From JAOTWJ01 sp036398175 (GTDB taxonomy: Bacteria; Gemmatimonadota; Gemmatimonadetes; Gemmatimonadales; GWC2-71-9): DNA of 64,000 nucleotides. A program made the position numbers and the translations under genes. Each line of letters starts with the position of its first letter. Positions within the stretch are counted from its first letter, which is position 1. The stretch is from positions 1-64,000 of the forward strand of contig DASWHL010000064.1 in the NCBI GenBank assembly GCA_036398175.1, given 5' to 3'. Below are positions 25,388 to 34,490 of this stretch, one piece after another. The notes beneath the pieces were generated by a model that searched no databases, was not told where the DNA came from, and saw nothing but the letters and a program-made list of their open reading frames with translations.

Positions 25388-25801
25388 CTAGCGCTTCTTG
25401 ACGGGGCGCCGGGCGGACGTGGCCGGCTTGCTCTTGGCCGGTCCCTGAGTCCGCCCCGGCTTCGCGGCCAGTGCTTTCCTAGGAGGCGGCCTCCGGGCGG
25501 GCGGTTTCTTCGCCACGGCGGGCTTCCGGCCGCCACCCGCGGCGGCCTTGGGCGACCTCCCCGCGGGTGTCCCGCGCACGTCCTGGATGACCTGATCACC
25601 CTCCGACTGGTTGATCAGGCCGCGCCGCACCGCGTACTGGATCAGTTCCTCGGCGTCGGCAAACGCAAAGGGCCGCAGGCCCACGGCCGCGCGGATCGTG
25701 TTGACGAGCGCGTCCGCTACCGGGCTTCGGAGGACGTTCCGAATGCCCGGAACGCTCTCCAGGAGGGCCGATATCTGCGATCCGCCGAGGTCTGCCGCCA
25801 T
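25388..25801 (-). CDS. Small protein with a histone-H1-like basic tail
   Basis: 137 residues. Residues 1-75 form a helical domain (GLRPFAFADAEELIQYAVRRGLINQSEGDQVIQDV). Residues 76-137 are low-complexity Lys/Pro/Ala/Arg (AVAKKPPARRPPPRKALAAK), like eukaryotic histone H1 tails and bacterial Hc1- or AlgP-type DNA-binding proteins. AAGGAG lies 6 nt before ATG. Nucleic-acid binding is inferred from charge only. The stop is 1 nt from the convergent chemoreceptor stop. Confidence 0.75.
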   Translation of the reverse strand: MAADLGGSQISALLESVPGIRNVLRSPVADALVNTIRAAVGLRPFAFADAEELIQYAVRRGLINQSEGDQVIQDVRGTPAGRSPKAAAGGGRKPAVAKKPPARRPPPRKALAAKPGRTQGPAKSKPATSARRPVKKR

Positions 25802-25947
25802 GCAAACTCCTTCACGCGACCGATACGGCCGCGAATTCGAGGCGCCAACCTAGCGGGTCACCGGCCCGGAGTCAAGCCGGCATCCGATGTGCCGATTTCA
25901 GTTAATCAATTACCGTACAACGAGTTAGACACTGTCGTACTGGCACG

Positions 25948-26220
25948 CTACTCCCGTTTGCGGGCGCGCTCGCGCCGCATGGCCGCAAGCGGTCTGTCCG
26001 GGGCCTTTCGGGAGACCTTCAGCTCGGATTGCGACAGCAGCTCCGCCAACACCCGCTGCGTGCGCTGATCCACCGGCAGGTCGAGATGCAGTTCCAACTG
26101 ATATTCCGCGCCGTCGGCACCCCGCCCGTCCAGGCGGAACCCGGACTTCGTGGGCAGGACCGCCTCGAGTTCGATATCCGCGACGGGGATGTAGCGCGCG
26201 CCGGGGCCCGGGGCCGCCAT
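25948..26220 (-). CDS. Small protein of unknown function
   Basis: 90 residues with no signal peptide. A short beta hairpin region (ADIELEAVLPTKSGFRLDGRGADGAEYQLELHLDLPVD) leads into a basic helical tail (LSQSELKVSRKAPDRPLAAMRRERARKRE). GGAGG lies just upstream of ATG, so translation looks genuine. I do not recognise the family. The 146 nt beyond its stop are notably AT-rich (around 25895-25935) and hold no gene I can see. Confidence 0.65.
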   Translation of the reverse strand: MAAPGPGARYIPVADIELEAVLPTKSGFRLDGRGADGAEYQLELHLDLPVDQRTQRVLAELLSQSELKVSRKAPDRPLAAMRRERARKRE

Positions 26221-26294
26221 GCGCCCTCCAGCGAAGAGGTTATGGCCCCAGAGTGCCGGTTTTGGTGACCGCCGTCAAGGGTGCGGGGCCTCGT

Positions 26295-26323
26295 TTGCCA
26301 GCCCGCCCGTGGCGGGATACCTT
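26295..26323 (+). promoter_or_regulatory. Promoter of the small zinc-ribbon gene
   Basis: TTGCCA (26295-26300), 17 nt spacer, TACCTT (26318-26323). Transcription should begin near 26330 and includes AGGAG at 26343-26347, 7 nt before the GTG. Confidence 0.7.
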
Positions 26324-26354
26324 TCGCGCGGGCCACACATCCAGGAGTTGATCC

Positions 26355-26609
26355 GTGGGACGTCGTGGGACCAAGGAATACCGCGCCCCCGAGGCGCTGC
26401 AACTCATTCTCGCCGACCGTGACCGGCAGCGGCTCGTCTGCCCGTCCTGCGGTTCCCGCACCATCCTTCGCACGCCACGTCGCCGCCTGAGCGGCTCCGA
26501 GTGGGAAGCCGATCGCTCCGTCTCACTCCGGTGTTCGGAGTGCGGGCGTCAGGCCGCCTACGTGCCGAAGGCGCTGACACAGCCCTCCGAGGTGCCGGCG
26601 GGCGTGTAG
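26355..26609 (+). CDS. Small zinc-ribbon protein
   Basis: 84 residues from GTG with AGGAG 7 nt upstream. A single ribbon is visible (LVCPSCGSRTILRTPRR ... LRCSECGRQAAYVPK), that is two C-x2-C pairs about 30 residues apart. The preceding helix (YRAPEALQLILADRDR) may bind a partner. Such lone ribbons are often nucleic-acid or ribosome-associated. The function is unknown. Confidence 0.75.
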   Translation: MGRRGTKEYRAPEALQLILADRDRQRLVCPSCGSRTILRTPRRRLSGSEWEADRSVSLRCSECGRQAAYVPKALTQPSEVPAGV

Positions 26610-26646
26610 CGGCGGGCGGGCGCCTCCGGTTGGAAGCGCCCGATGG

Positions 26647-27354
26647 TCAGCGGGGAATCGAGAGAATCCGCCCCCACCTGATGGCGGTCAGGATGGGGAG
26701 CGGTAAGGGACCGTCGCGGTCGTAGCTGAAGTAGACCAGAAACGGCGCGCCCCGGATCCGATCCCGCCCCAGAAACCCCCAGTACCGGCTGTCGTAGGAA
26801 TCGTCCCGGTTGTCGCCCATCACGAAGAACGAGTCGGCCGGGACGGCCACGGGCCCCCAATTCCATGACGTGGGCCGGTAGGTGGCGGGATTCTCTCCCA
26901 CGTAATGCGGCAGCTGGGCGTCCCGCATCCGCGGGTCGCGCTGGTCGGAACCGAACGGGACGTGCTGGACGTACGGCTCATCGGCTTTTGAGCCGTTCCG
27001 GTACAGGACGTTGTCGCGCATGGCCAGCGTGTCGCCCGGAACCCCCACGATCCGCTTGACCACGGTGAGCCCGGGCTCCTCCACCGACTCGAAGATCACG
27101 AGGTCGCGGCGTTCGGGTTCGCGCAGGGCGGGCAGCCGGCGGTGCAGCACCGGAACCTCGGCCCCGTAGAGCGCCTTGTTCACGAACAGGAAGTCGCCGA
27201 TGAGCAGCGTGCGCTCCATGCTCCCCGACGGCCAGATGTGGAACGCCTCGACGACGAACGTTCGCAGCACCAGGAAGAGCGCCACGGGGACGATCAGCGA
27301 CCGCAGGAACGCGACGACGCGGCCGTGGGCGGGCGGGCGGGACGGGCGATTCAT
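26647..27354 (-). CDS. lepB: Signal peptidase I (second of a tandem pair)
   Basis: 235 residues. One N-terminal membrane helix (~12-32) is followed by the catalytic serine in PSGSMERTL, the general-base lysine in VVKRIVGVPGD and the family box GDNRDDSYDSRYWG. It cleaves Sec signal peptides on the periplasmic face. It differs from its neighbour by an extra tryptophan before the serine motif (HIWPSGSM versus RIPSGSM). Its ATG overlaps the stop of the first lepB by 4 nt (ATGA). Confidence 0.96.
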   Translation of the reverse strand: MNRPSRPPAHGRVVAFLRSLIVPVALFLVLRTFVVEAFHIWPSGSMERTLLIGDFLFVNKALYGAEVPVLHRRLPALREPERRDLVIFESVEEPGLTVVKRIVGVPGDTLAMRDNVLYRNGSKADEPYVQHVPFGSDQRDPRMRDAQLPHYVGENPATYRPTSWNWGPVAVPADSFFVMGDNRDDSYDSRYWGFLGRDRIRGAPFLVYFSYDRDGPLPLPILTAIRWGRILSIPR

Positions 27355-28106
27355 CGGGGCATCGTGAGCAGGCGGCTCCAGCGGATGCCCGTCAGGATGG
27401 GGAGCGGGAGGATGCCGCCCGGATCGTAGCTGAAGTAGACCACCAGCGGGCGGCCGCGGATGCGGTCGCGACCGAGAAAGCCCCAGTAGCGGCTGTCATA
27501 GGAGTTGTCCCGGTTGTCCCCCATCACGAAGAAGGAATCCGCCGGCACGATGATCGGTCCCCAGTTCTTCAGGGTCGGCCGGTACGTCGTGGGGGAGCGG
27601 TCCGCGGGCAGGTGGCGAGACTGCCACCCCCGCATCTTGGGATCCTCGTGGTCGGTCAGCGGGTCGGTCCGGATGACCCACGGCTCCTCCGCCCGGGCGC
27701 CGTTCACGACCAGGCGGTTGTCCTCCATCGCGAGGGTGTCGCCCGGCATGCCCACCAGGCGCTTGACCACCGTGAGCCGCTGCTCCTCGACCGACTTGAA
27801 GATGACCAGGTCGTTTCGCCTGGGCTCGCGGAACGCCGGCAGCCGGACCCCCGTCAGCGGGATCTGCGCGCCGTAGAGGGCCTTGTTGACGAAGAGGAAG
27901 TCCCCGATGAGGAGCGTGTTCTCCATGCTGCCCGACGGGATCCGGAACGCCTCGATGAGAAACGTCTTCAAGACCAGGAAGATCGCGATGGCGATCGTGA
28001 GGGACTTGATCCATTCCCAGGTCTTCGAGGGCCTCCGGCCAGCGGCGGCATCGGCCGCGCCGGGCGCCGTGGCATCCTCCGGGCCCGTCCGGACGTTGTC
28101 GGCCAT
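27351..28106 (-). CDS. lepB: Signal peptidase I (first of a tandem pair)
   Basis: 251 residues. A cytoplasmic N-terminal tail of about 30 residues, one membrane helix (SLTIAIAIFLVLKTFLIEAF), the Ser site in RIPSGSMENTL, the Lys site in VVKRLVGMPGD and GDNRDNSYDSRYWG are all present. ATG 28106 has GGGAGGG upstream. It is followed by a second, coupled lepB, so two active-looking enzymes are made together and may differ in substrate preference. It lies 17 nt downstream of the TolB-like lipoprotein gene. Confidence 0.97.
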   Translation of the reverse strand: MADNVRTGPEDATAPGAADAAAGRRPSKTWEWIKSLTIAIAIFLVLKTFLIEAFRIPSGSMENTLLIGDFLFVNKALYGAQIPLTGVRLPAFREPRRNDLVIFKSVEEQRLTVVKRLVGMPGDTLAMEDNRLVVNGARAEEPWVIRTDPLTDHEDPKMRGWQSRHLPADRSPTTYRPTLKNWGPIIVPADSFFVMGDNRDNSYDSRYWGFLGRDRIRGRPLVVYFSYDPGGILPLPILTGIRWSRLLTMPR

Positions 28107-28123
28107 CCGCGATCGCCCTCCCG

Positions 28124-29224
28124 TCACGGCGTTTCTACCCAGTCGGCGATGAAGATGTTCGTCTCGCCCGGCACGGAACCGTGACGGTTGGACGCGAACA
28201 CCAGCCGGCGCCCGTCCGGTGAGAACATGGGGAAGCCGTCGAAGTCGCCGTCGGTCGTGACCTGGACCAGGCCGCTGCCGTCGAGGTGCACCATGAACAG
28301 ATCGAAGTTCCGGCCGCGCGGATTGTGGTGGTTGGACGAGAATATCACGCGCCGCCCGTCCGGGTGGAAGAACGGCGCGAAGTTGGCGCCTCCCAGGGAC
28401 GTGACCTGCGTCTGCCCGGAGCCGTCCGCGTTCATCACCCAGATCTCGAGGGCGCTTGGGCGCACCAGGCCCTCGGCCAACAGGGCGGTGTACTCCGCCG
28501 CTTCGGCCGACGCCGGCCGCGACGCCCGGTAGACGATGCGCGTCCCGTCGGGCGAGAAGAACGGCCCGCCGTCATAGCCGAGCGTGCTGGTGAGCCGCCG
28601 GACGTTCGTCCCGTCGAGATTCATCGCGTAGATGTCGAGGTCGCCGTCCCGGGTGGACGTGAACACGATAGTGGAGCCGTCGGGGGAGATCGTGGCTTCG
28701 GCGTCGTAGCCCGGCGACGTCGTGAGGCGGCGCAGATCGCCGCCGTCCGCGTTGGACGTGTAGAGATCGAAGTCGGGGATGGGCCAGACGTATCCCTGGG
28801 ACATGTCGGGGTTGGGGGGGCACGCGTCGCCGAGGTGGATCGTGCTCGCGTAGACGATGCGCGCGTCCCCGGCGTAGAAATACCCGCACGTGGTCCGTCC
28901 GAGGCCGTTCGAGACCCGCCGCAGGTCGGACCCGTCAATGTGCATCACGTACTGCTGATCGCAGCCGCCATCCGGCTCGGTGCGCTGGAAGATGAGCCGG
29001 CGCCCGTCCGCCGAGAAATAGGCCTCGGCGTTCTGGCCGCCGAAGGTGAGCTGTCGGAGATTCACGAGATGCGTTTCGCCGGCGGTGGGGGCCCGCGCAA
29101 CCGCCGGGGCGGTCTCGGCCGCCGCGGCGTCCGTCTCTCCCCGCCCGCACGCCATCCCTCCCAGTACGCCGATCAGTGCGGTCCGGCGGATGCCGGCCGC
29201 TGCCGCGGTCAGTGCCCGTGCCAT
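28124..29224 (-). CDS. TolB-like WD40/PD40 beta-propeller lipoprotein
   Basis: 366 residues from ATG 29224 (GTG 29236 would add four). A lipobox (GMAC) closes the signal. The mature part consists of repeated PD40 blades with the F-S-P-D-G-x-R/x-I-V-F pattern (AYFSADGRRLIFQR, TISPDGSTIVFTS, FFSPDGTRIVYR, MFSPDGRRLVFAS), about six in all. Two cysteines (DGGCDQQY, TTCGYFY) could form a disulphide. This is not classical TolB because the N-terminal TolB domain is missing. It probably sits at the periplasmic side of a membrane as a binding platform. Confidence 0.88.
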   Translation of the reverse strand: MARALTAAAAGIRRTALIGVLGGMACGRGETDAAAAETAPAVARAPTAGETHLVNLRQLTFGGQNAEAYFSADGRRLIFQRTEPDGGCDQQYVMHIDGSDLRRVSNGLGRTTCGYFYAGDARIVYASTIHLGDACPPNPDMSQGYVWPIPDFDLYTSNADGGDLRRLTTSPGYDAEATISPDGSTIVFTSTRDGDLDIYAMNLDGTNVRRLTSTLGYDGGPFFSPDGTRIVYRASRPASAEAAEYTALLAEGLVRPSALEIWVMNADGSGQTQVTSLGGANFAPFFHPDGRRVIFSSNHHNPRGRNFDLFMVHLDGSGLVQVTTDGDFDGFPMFSPDGRRLVFASNRHGSVPGETNIFIADWVETP

Positions 29225-29296
29225 GCCTCGTTCCACCCTGGAAGCTCCCGGATTTCAGCCATGAAGGCGCTAAACATAACTACGGCGCGCCGGGAT

Positions 29297-30178
29297 TCAG
29301 CGCAGGGCCTTGTCCAGGGACAGCAGGCCGAGCAGGCCGGGAAGATAGGCGATCGAGACCAGGAACAGGCGGCGGGCGGCGGGCATGGTCCGCCGCCGGA
29401 CGGCGACGGCCGCCGTGGCGACGAACCAGCCGCCCAGGATCAGCGCGCCCAGGAAGTAGAGGGGTCCCGAGAGGCCCACGACGGTCGGCAGCAAGCTCAC
29501 GGGCACGAGTGCCGCCGCGTACAGCAGGGCCTGGCCGAACGTCCGGCGGCCGTCAAGGTCGCCGACGCTCAGCATCCGCAGGCCGGCGCGCGCGTAGTCG
29601 TCCCGAAAGAGCCAGGCGAGGGCCAGGAAGTGCGGGAGTTGCCACAGGAACATGATCCCGAAGAGGGACCAGGCCGGCGCGCCGAGCCCGGTTCCGGTGG
29701 CGGTCCATCCGCCGACGATGGGCAGGGCCCCGGGCACGGCCCCGACCAGCGTGGACAGCGACGTGCGGCGCTTGAGTGGGGTGTAGACCAGCACGTAGGA
29801 GCCGAGCGTGGCGGCGGCGAGACCCGCCGTGAGCGGGTTCACGAACGCCGCGAGGTAGCCCGTCCCCAGCGCGCCGAGCGTGGCGGCAAACGCCGCGCCG
29901 GCGGAGCGGGTCACGTGCCCCGCCGGCAGCGGGCGTGTGGCCGTGCGCACCATGAGCGCGTCCACGTCGGACTCCGCCACCTCGTTCAGGGCGCTGGATC
30001 CCGCGGCCACCAGCGCGGTGCCGACGAGCGTATGGGCGAACAGCACCATGCCGACGTCGGGCGGCGCCGCGACATAGAACCCGACCGCCGCCGTGAGCAG
30101 GACGAGCAGCACGATGCGGGGCTTCGTCAGCGCGAAGAAGGCGGACGCCCGTGGAAGGGCGCGGGTCGAGGCCTGCAC
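29297..30178 (-). CDS. ctaB: Protoheme IX farnesyltransferase
   Basis: 293 residues from GTG. This UbiA-family integral membrane enzyme converts heme B to heme O for cytochrome oxidase. The prenyl-diphosphate site NEVAESDVDALMVRT and the second Asp/Arg region DDYARAGLRMLSVGD are both present, along with TRPLPAG and YTPLKRRTSLSTLVGAVPGALP typical of CtaB/CyoE. About eight to nine helices are predicted. No oxidase or ctaA gene is adjacent. It lies 13 nt downstream of the dehydrogenase gene. Confidence 0.96.
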   Translation of the reverse strand: MQASTRALPRASAFFALTKPRIVLLVLLTAAVGFYVAAPPDVGMVLFAHTLVGTALVAAGSSALNEVAESDVDALMVRTATRPLPAGHVTRSAGAAFAATLGALGTGYLAAFVNPLTAGLAAATLGSYVLVYTPLKRRTSLSTLVGAVPGALPIVGGWTATGTGLGAPAWSLFGIMFLWQLPHFLALAWLFRDDYARAGLRMLSVGDLDGRRTFGQALLYAAALVPVSLLPTVVGLSGPLYFLGALILGGWFVATAAVAVRRRTMPAARRLFLVSIAYLPGLLGLLSLDKALR

Positions 30179-30191
30179 GCGCCGCCGGCCG

Positions 30192-31820
30192 CTACTCGGC
30201 GTCCATGTAGGGGTACCGGTAGTCGGTGGCGGGGACGAAGGTCTCCTTGATGGATCGAGCCGAGATCCAGCGGACCAGGTTGAGCATCGAGCCGGCCTTG
30301 TCGTTGGTCCCGCTCGCGCGCGCGCCCCCGAACGGCTGCTGACCCACGACCGCGCCGGTGGGCTTGTCGTTCACGTAGAAGTTCCCGGCCGCATGACGCA
30401 GCACCCGCGTGGCCTGCGTCACGGCCGCCCGGTCCTCCGCGAAGACCGCGCCGGTGAGCGCGTACGGCGACGTCGCGTCCACGGTGTCCAGGAGCCGGTC
30501 CCACTCCTTGTCCGGGTAGACGTACAGCGTGAGGACCGGGCCGAAGATCTCCTCGCACATGGACTGGTAGTCGGGTTTCTTCGCCTGGATCAGGGTCGGG
30601 CGGATGAAGTACCCCTCGCGGGCATCGCACTCGCCGCCCACCAGGATGGCCGCGTCGGCGGACGCCTTCGCGTGGTCCACGTATTCCTTGATGGCGTCGT
30701 ACGCGGCCTGGTCAATCACCGCCCCCATGAACGTCCGGAAATCGGCGATATCGCCCATCCGGAGGCCGGCGATGGTGTCGAGCACGTTCGCCTTCATGGT
30801 GCGCCACATCGTCTCGGGGACGTAGGCCCGCGACGCCGCGCTGCACTTCTGTCCCTGGTACTCGAACGCGCCGCGCACGATGGCGGCGGTCAGCGCCGCG
30901 GGATCGGCGCTGGGGTGCGCGACGATGAAGTTCTTGCCGCCGGTCTCCCCCACGAGGCGTGGATAGGCGCGGTACTGCGCGATGTTCTCACCCACCGTCC
31001 GCCACAGCTGCTGGAAGACGCCCGTGGAGCCCGTGAAGTGGATCCCGGCCAGATCGGGGTGCGCCAGCACGGTGCCGGAAATGGCGCTGGCATCACCCGG
31101 CAGGAAGTTGATGACGCCGGGCGGCAGGCCGGCCGCCTCGAGCAGGCGGTAGATGTAGTAGCCGCTGTACACCGCGGTGGACGCGGGCTTCCAGACCACC
31201 GTGTTGCCCACCACGGCCGGCGACGTCGGGAGGTTGGCGCCGATCGAGGTGAAGTTGAACGGGGTCACCGCGAACACGAACCCCTCGAGCGGCCGGTACT
31301 CGGTCCGGTTCCACACCCCGCGTTCTGACAGGGGCTGCTCCGCGTACAGCCGGTCGGCGAAGTGGACGTTGAACCGCCAGAAGTCCACGATCTCGCACGC
31401 CGCGTCAATCTCGGACTGGTGCGGCGTCTTGCTCTGGCAGAGCATGGTGGCGGCGACGAACGTGTCGCGCCAGGTCGTCGCCAGGAGGTCCGCGGCCCGC
31501 AGGAACACCGCGGCGCGGTCCTCCCAGCGCCACGTGGACCAGTCGCGCCAGGCCGCGCGCGCGGCCGCGATGGCCTGCGCCGCTTCCTCTTTGCCGGCGC
31601 GGTGCCACGTCGCCAGCACGTGACCGTGCCGGTGCGGCATCACCGCCTGCGTGGTCCGGCCGGTGCGGATCTCCTTGCCGCCGATGATGAGGGGGATGTC
31701 AATCTGCGTGCCCGCCATCTCGGCCAGGCGCGCCTTGAGGGACGCGCGCTCCGGTGAGCCCGGAGCGTAATCCAGCACCGGTTCGTTGACCGGAGGTGGT
31801 ATCGGAATGTGCCGCGACAT
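30192..31820 (-). CDS. pruA: L-glutamate gamma-semialdehyde dehydrogenase (1-pyrroline-5-carboxylate dehydrogenase)
   Basis: 542 residues. It oxidises glutamate semialdehyde to glutamate with NAD+, the last step of proline breakdown. An aldehyde-dehydrogenase fold is evident: FVFAVTPFNFTSIGANL, the catalytic Glu in LVGETGGKNF, the nucleophile in YQGQKCSAASR and the C-terminal EEIFGPVLTLYVYPD. The length and the motif around NDKPTGAVVGQQPFGGARASGTNDKAG match the single-function PruA group. No PutA/proline dehydrogenase gene is nearby. GAGG lies 7 nt before ATG. Confidence 0.96.
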   Translation of the reverse strand: MSRHIPIPPPVNEPVLDYAPGSPERASLKARLAEMAGTQIDIPLIIGGKEIRTGRTTQAVMPHRHGHVLATWHRAGKEEAAQAIAAARAAWRDWSTWRWEDRAAVFLRAADLLATTWRDTFVAATMLCQSKTPHQSEIDAACEIVDFWRFNVHFADRLYAEQPLSERGVWNRTEYRPLEGFVFAVTPFNFTSIGANLPTSPAVVGNTVVWKPASTAVYSGYYIYRLLEAAGLPPGVINFLPGDASAISGTVLAHPDLAGIHFTGSTGVFQQLWRTVGENIAQYRAYPRLVGETGGKNFIVAHPSADPAALTAAIVRGAFEYQGQKCSAASRAYVPETMWRTMKANVLDTIAGLRMGDIADFRTFMGAVIDQAAYDAIKEYVDHAKASADAAILVGGECDAREGYFIRPTLIQAKKPDYQSMCEEIFGPVLTLYVYPDKEWDRLLDTVDATSPYALTGAVFAEDRAAVTQATRVLRHAAGNFYVNDKPTGAVVGQQPFGGARASGTNDKAGSMLNLVRWISARSIKETFVPATDYRYPYMDAE

Positions 31821-31939
31821 GATGGACCTCGTTGTTGGCCGCCGGAGTCTACGATGCCGGCACGGGGAAGCCAACCCGGCGCGCGCGCGGTCCGGACCCG
31901 TCGCCGCACGGGTCGTTGCGGCCGGCGTTTTGGGGCCGG

Positions 31940-32617
31940 TCAGCCCCGCGCGTCGTCCAGCAGCCGCATCTCCAGGGCAAAGCGCGTCAGCTCGGCCACC
32001 GACCGCACGCCGAGCTTCTTGAGGATGTTCTCCCGGTGGGTTTCGACGGTCCGGTGGCTGATGCCGAGCGCGGACGCGGTTTCCTTGTTCGTCCGGCCGG
32101 CCGCGACGTGGCGCAGCACGTCCAGCTCGCGCGCCGTCAGGCTGGCCACCCGCTCGGCCCGTTCGCGGTTGGCCTCTTCCTCGCGGAGCGCGGTGCTGAG
32201 CTGGCGCGCCGCCGCCGCGCTGAAGGCGCTTTCGCCCGCCACGACCTTGCGGATGGCGGCCCGCAGCTCGGACGGCGAGGAGTCCTTGAGCAGATAGCCG
32301 TCGGCGCCCGCCCGGACGGCTTCGAGCACGAACTCCGTGTTGTCGTAGACGCTGAGCATCAGCACGCGGGTCGCCGGCAGCGCCCGCTTCAGGCGCTTCG
32401 CGACCTCGAGCCCCGATTCGCCGGGCATGGACACGTCGAGCACGACGACGTCCGGGACCACCGCCTGGGCGCGCTCGAACGCCTCCGGTCCCGTCGCCGC
32501 CTCACCCACGACGGTGATGCCCTCGGTGCCGTCCAGTACCTGGCGAATGCCCTCGCGGACGATGGCGTGATCGTCCGCCACGACCACCCGGATGGGCAGC
32601 CTAGCGCCCTCGTTCAT
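31940..32617 (-). CDS. NarL/FixJ-type response regulator
   Basis: 225 residues. The receiver domain (8-123) has the acidic pair VVVADDH, phospho-acceptor Asp in VVVLDVSMPG and the Lys of YLLKDS. The LuxR-type helix-turn-helix is at ~155-215 (LTARELDVLRHVAAGRTNKETASALGISHRTVETHRENILKKLGV). It overlaps the end of the histidine kinase gene by 17 nt, so it is its cognate regulator. Targets are unknown. Confidence 0.97.
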   Translation of the reverse strand: MNEGARLPIRVVVADDHAIVREGIRQVLDGTEGITVVGEAATGPEAFERAQAVVPDVVVLDVSMPGESGLEVAKRLKRALPATRVLMLSVYDNTEFVLEAVRAGADGYLLKDSSPSELRAAIRKVVAGESAFSAAAARQLSTALREEEANRERAERVASLTARELDVLRHVAAGRTNKETASALGISHRTVETHRENILKKLGVRSVAELTRFALEMRLLDDARG

Positions 32618-34379
32618 CGGATCCCCCTTTCCCCGATTCGGCCGCGGGGATGCGCGCCACGAGGCGGACGCCGCCCGTTGGCGCCGTGCCCACGACGACG
32701 GTGCCGCCCAGGCTCAGAATCCGCTCCCGCATCCCTGCCAGCCCCATGTGCCCATCCCGCTCAAACTGCTCCAGCCGCGCGCCCGCCGGCAGGCCCGCGC
32801 CATCGTCGGTGACTTCGAGCTCCACCTGACCGTCGCGCACGGTGAGCCGGGCATCCACGCGCGAGGCGTTCGCGTGCCGGATCACGTTCACGAGGGCCTC
32901 CTGCAGCGTGCGGAAGATCGCCAGTTCCGCTTCCCGGGAAAGCGCCGGGAGCGCCGCCGGGGCGTCGAACCCGATGGCGAGATCCCTCCGGGCATCCAGG
33001 TCCCGCACGAGCGCCCGGAGCGCCGGGAGGAGGCCCAGCTCGTCGAGCAGGGACGGGCGGAGATCGTTGGTGAGGCTCCGGATGCTCCGGATGCCCGCGT
33101 CAATCAGGTGGAGCGCCCGGTCGAGCCGGGGCTGCAGATCCGTCCCGGCAGCCTCGCGCGCGAGACCCATTTCCAGCTTCACCGCCGAGAAGACCTGGGC
33201 GGTCTCGTCGTGCAGCTCGCGCGACAGGCGCCGCCGCTCGTCCTCGTGCTGGTGGATCATCCGCGCGGCGAGGCGTTCCAGCTCCGACGTGCGCGCAGCC
33301 AGGCGCCGGTCCAGGTCGGCATTCTCCAGGGCGGCGCCCACCTGCTGTCCCAGCGCCACCAGGAACCGGCTGTCGAGCGCCGCGAACGGATCGCGCGCGT
33401 CGCCCACGATGAGGAGCGCGCCGGTCACCACGTCGCCCTGCAGCACGGGCAGCGCCGCCGCGAGCGCATAGTCCGCGCTCCCCGGCGTGCGATGCGCCAG
33501 CTCCGGCCGCCCCGACGCGAGCGCGCGCCGGATGGCCTCGCGCGCGGCACCGGACGGCGCCTCGCCGGCCCAGGCCGCGCACGCGCCCACGCCGTCCGTG
33601 AACCGGTGTCCCGCGACCGTGAACATCGCGCTCCCCCGAACGCCGGCGAGCCGGAGCGTCCCCTCCAGGAGGGGACGGACGACCTCGTGCTCGCTGCCCC
33701 CGCGCTGCAACTGCCCCGACAGGCCCGACAGCGCCTCGAGCCCGCGCTCCAGGTCCTCGAGGACCAGCAGCAGCGTCCCCGCGCCCATGGCCAGCACGAA
33801 GAGCAGGTCGAGATAGTACCCCCACGGATTCCAGGCGCCGCGCGCGCGCAGGAAGGGGTAGTCGAGATGGTGGAGGCCCCAGAGGAACAGGGCCGCCGCC
33901 AATGCGAGCGCCGCCACCGACCGCACGCGCCGGTGGTGGCTCAGGAAGGTCCAGCCCGTCCAGAGGGTCGCCACGCTCAGGAACACGACCGTCGGCGCCG
34001 CGGCCAGCAGGAAGTTGTCCATCCGGTAGATGGCGACGTACGACCAGAGAGGCGGAAACAGCACCACGGCCAGGTAGGCCGGGCGCCAGGCCAACTGCTG
34101 CGAGAACACGAGCGCCGCCCAGAGGAGCGCGAGCGCCGTCCAGCCCGTGACCACCTGGTGCCAGTAGAGCCAGAGCCACTCCCTGGTCAGCAGAAAGCTG
34201 ATGATCGCCCCGAGTCGCAGGACATACAGCAGCCACGCCAGGGCGAACCACCCGAAGTAGGGTTTGCGATACCGGCGATGGAGAAAGAAGAACAGCCCGG
34301 CCAATCCCAGCGTCACCGCGGCCTGGAGGAACGCCGCGGCAAGCTCCATGATGGTGGGGGCCTGGGTCTCGAGCTGCAT
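32601..34379 (-). CDS. Membrane histidine kinase of the NarX/HisKA_3 type with GAF domain
   Basis: 592 residues. Seven membrane helices fill ~10-235, followed by a short coil, a GAF domain (~260-400), the HisKA_3 dimer helix with the phospho-acceptor in RRLSRELHDETAQ, and a HATPase_c domain (EALVNVIRHANASRVDARL, DDGAGL, GHMGLAGMRERI). It autophosphorylates and passes phosphate to the overlapping response regulator. The seven-helix module suggests a membrane or small-molecule signal. No Shine-Dalgarno sequence is seen at ATG 34379. Confidence 0.95.
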   Translation of the reverse strand: MQLETQAPTIMELAAAFLQAAVTLGLAGLFFFLHRRYRKPYFGWFALAWLLYVLRLGAIISFLLTREWLWLYWHQVVTGWTALALLWAALVFSQQLAWRPAYLAVVLFPPLWSYVAIYRMDNFLLAAAPTVVFLSVATLWTGWTFLSHHRRVRSVAALALAAALFLWGLHHLDYPFLRARGAWNPWGYYLDLLFVLAMGAGTLLLVLEDLERGLEALSGLSGQLQRGGSEHEVVRPLLEGTLRLAGVRGSAMFTVAGHRFTDGVGACAAWAGEAPSGAAREAIRRALASGRPELAHRTPGSADYALAAALPVLQGDVVTGALLIVGDARDPFAALDSRFLVALGQQVGAALENADLDRRLAARTSELERLAARMIHQHEDERRRLSRELHDETAQVFSAVKLEMGLAREAAGTDLQPRLDRALHLIDAGIRSIRSLTNDLRPSLLDELGLLPALRALVRDLDARRDLAIGFDAPAALPALSREAELAIFRTLQEALVNVIRHANASRVDARLTVRDGQVELEVTDDGAGLPAGARLEQFERDGHMGLAGMRERILSLGGTVVVGTAPTGGVRLVARIPAAESGKGGSDERGR

Positions 34380-34490
34380 ACGGGAGCAAACAAAGCGCGG
34401 GACCGTGATGCGGGCAACCGTCGCTTGCGGCGCGCGCGCCGCGCGAGTAAGAAGGAGGGCGTCTCTCCACACCCGTCCCGAGGCATGCCG

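Noticed and set aside
32592..34484. A long plus-strand frame before the amidohydrolase start, opposite the two-component genes
   Set aside because: Its translation is shadow-like and lacks family motifs, while the minus strand holds an intact kinase and regulator. The real amidohydrolase begins at its lipoprotein signal.
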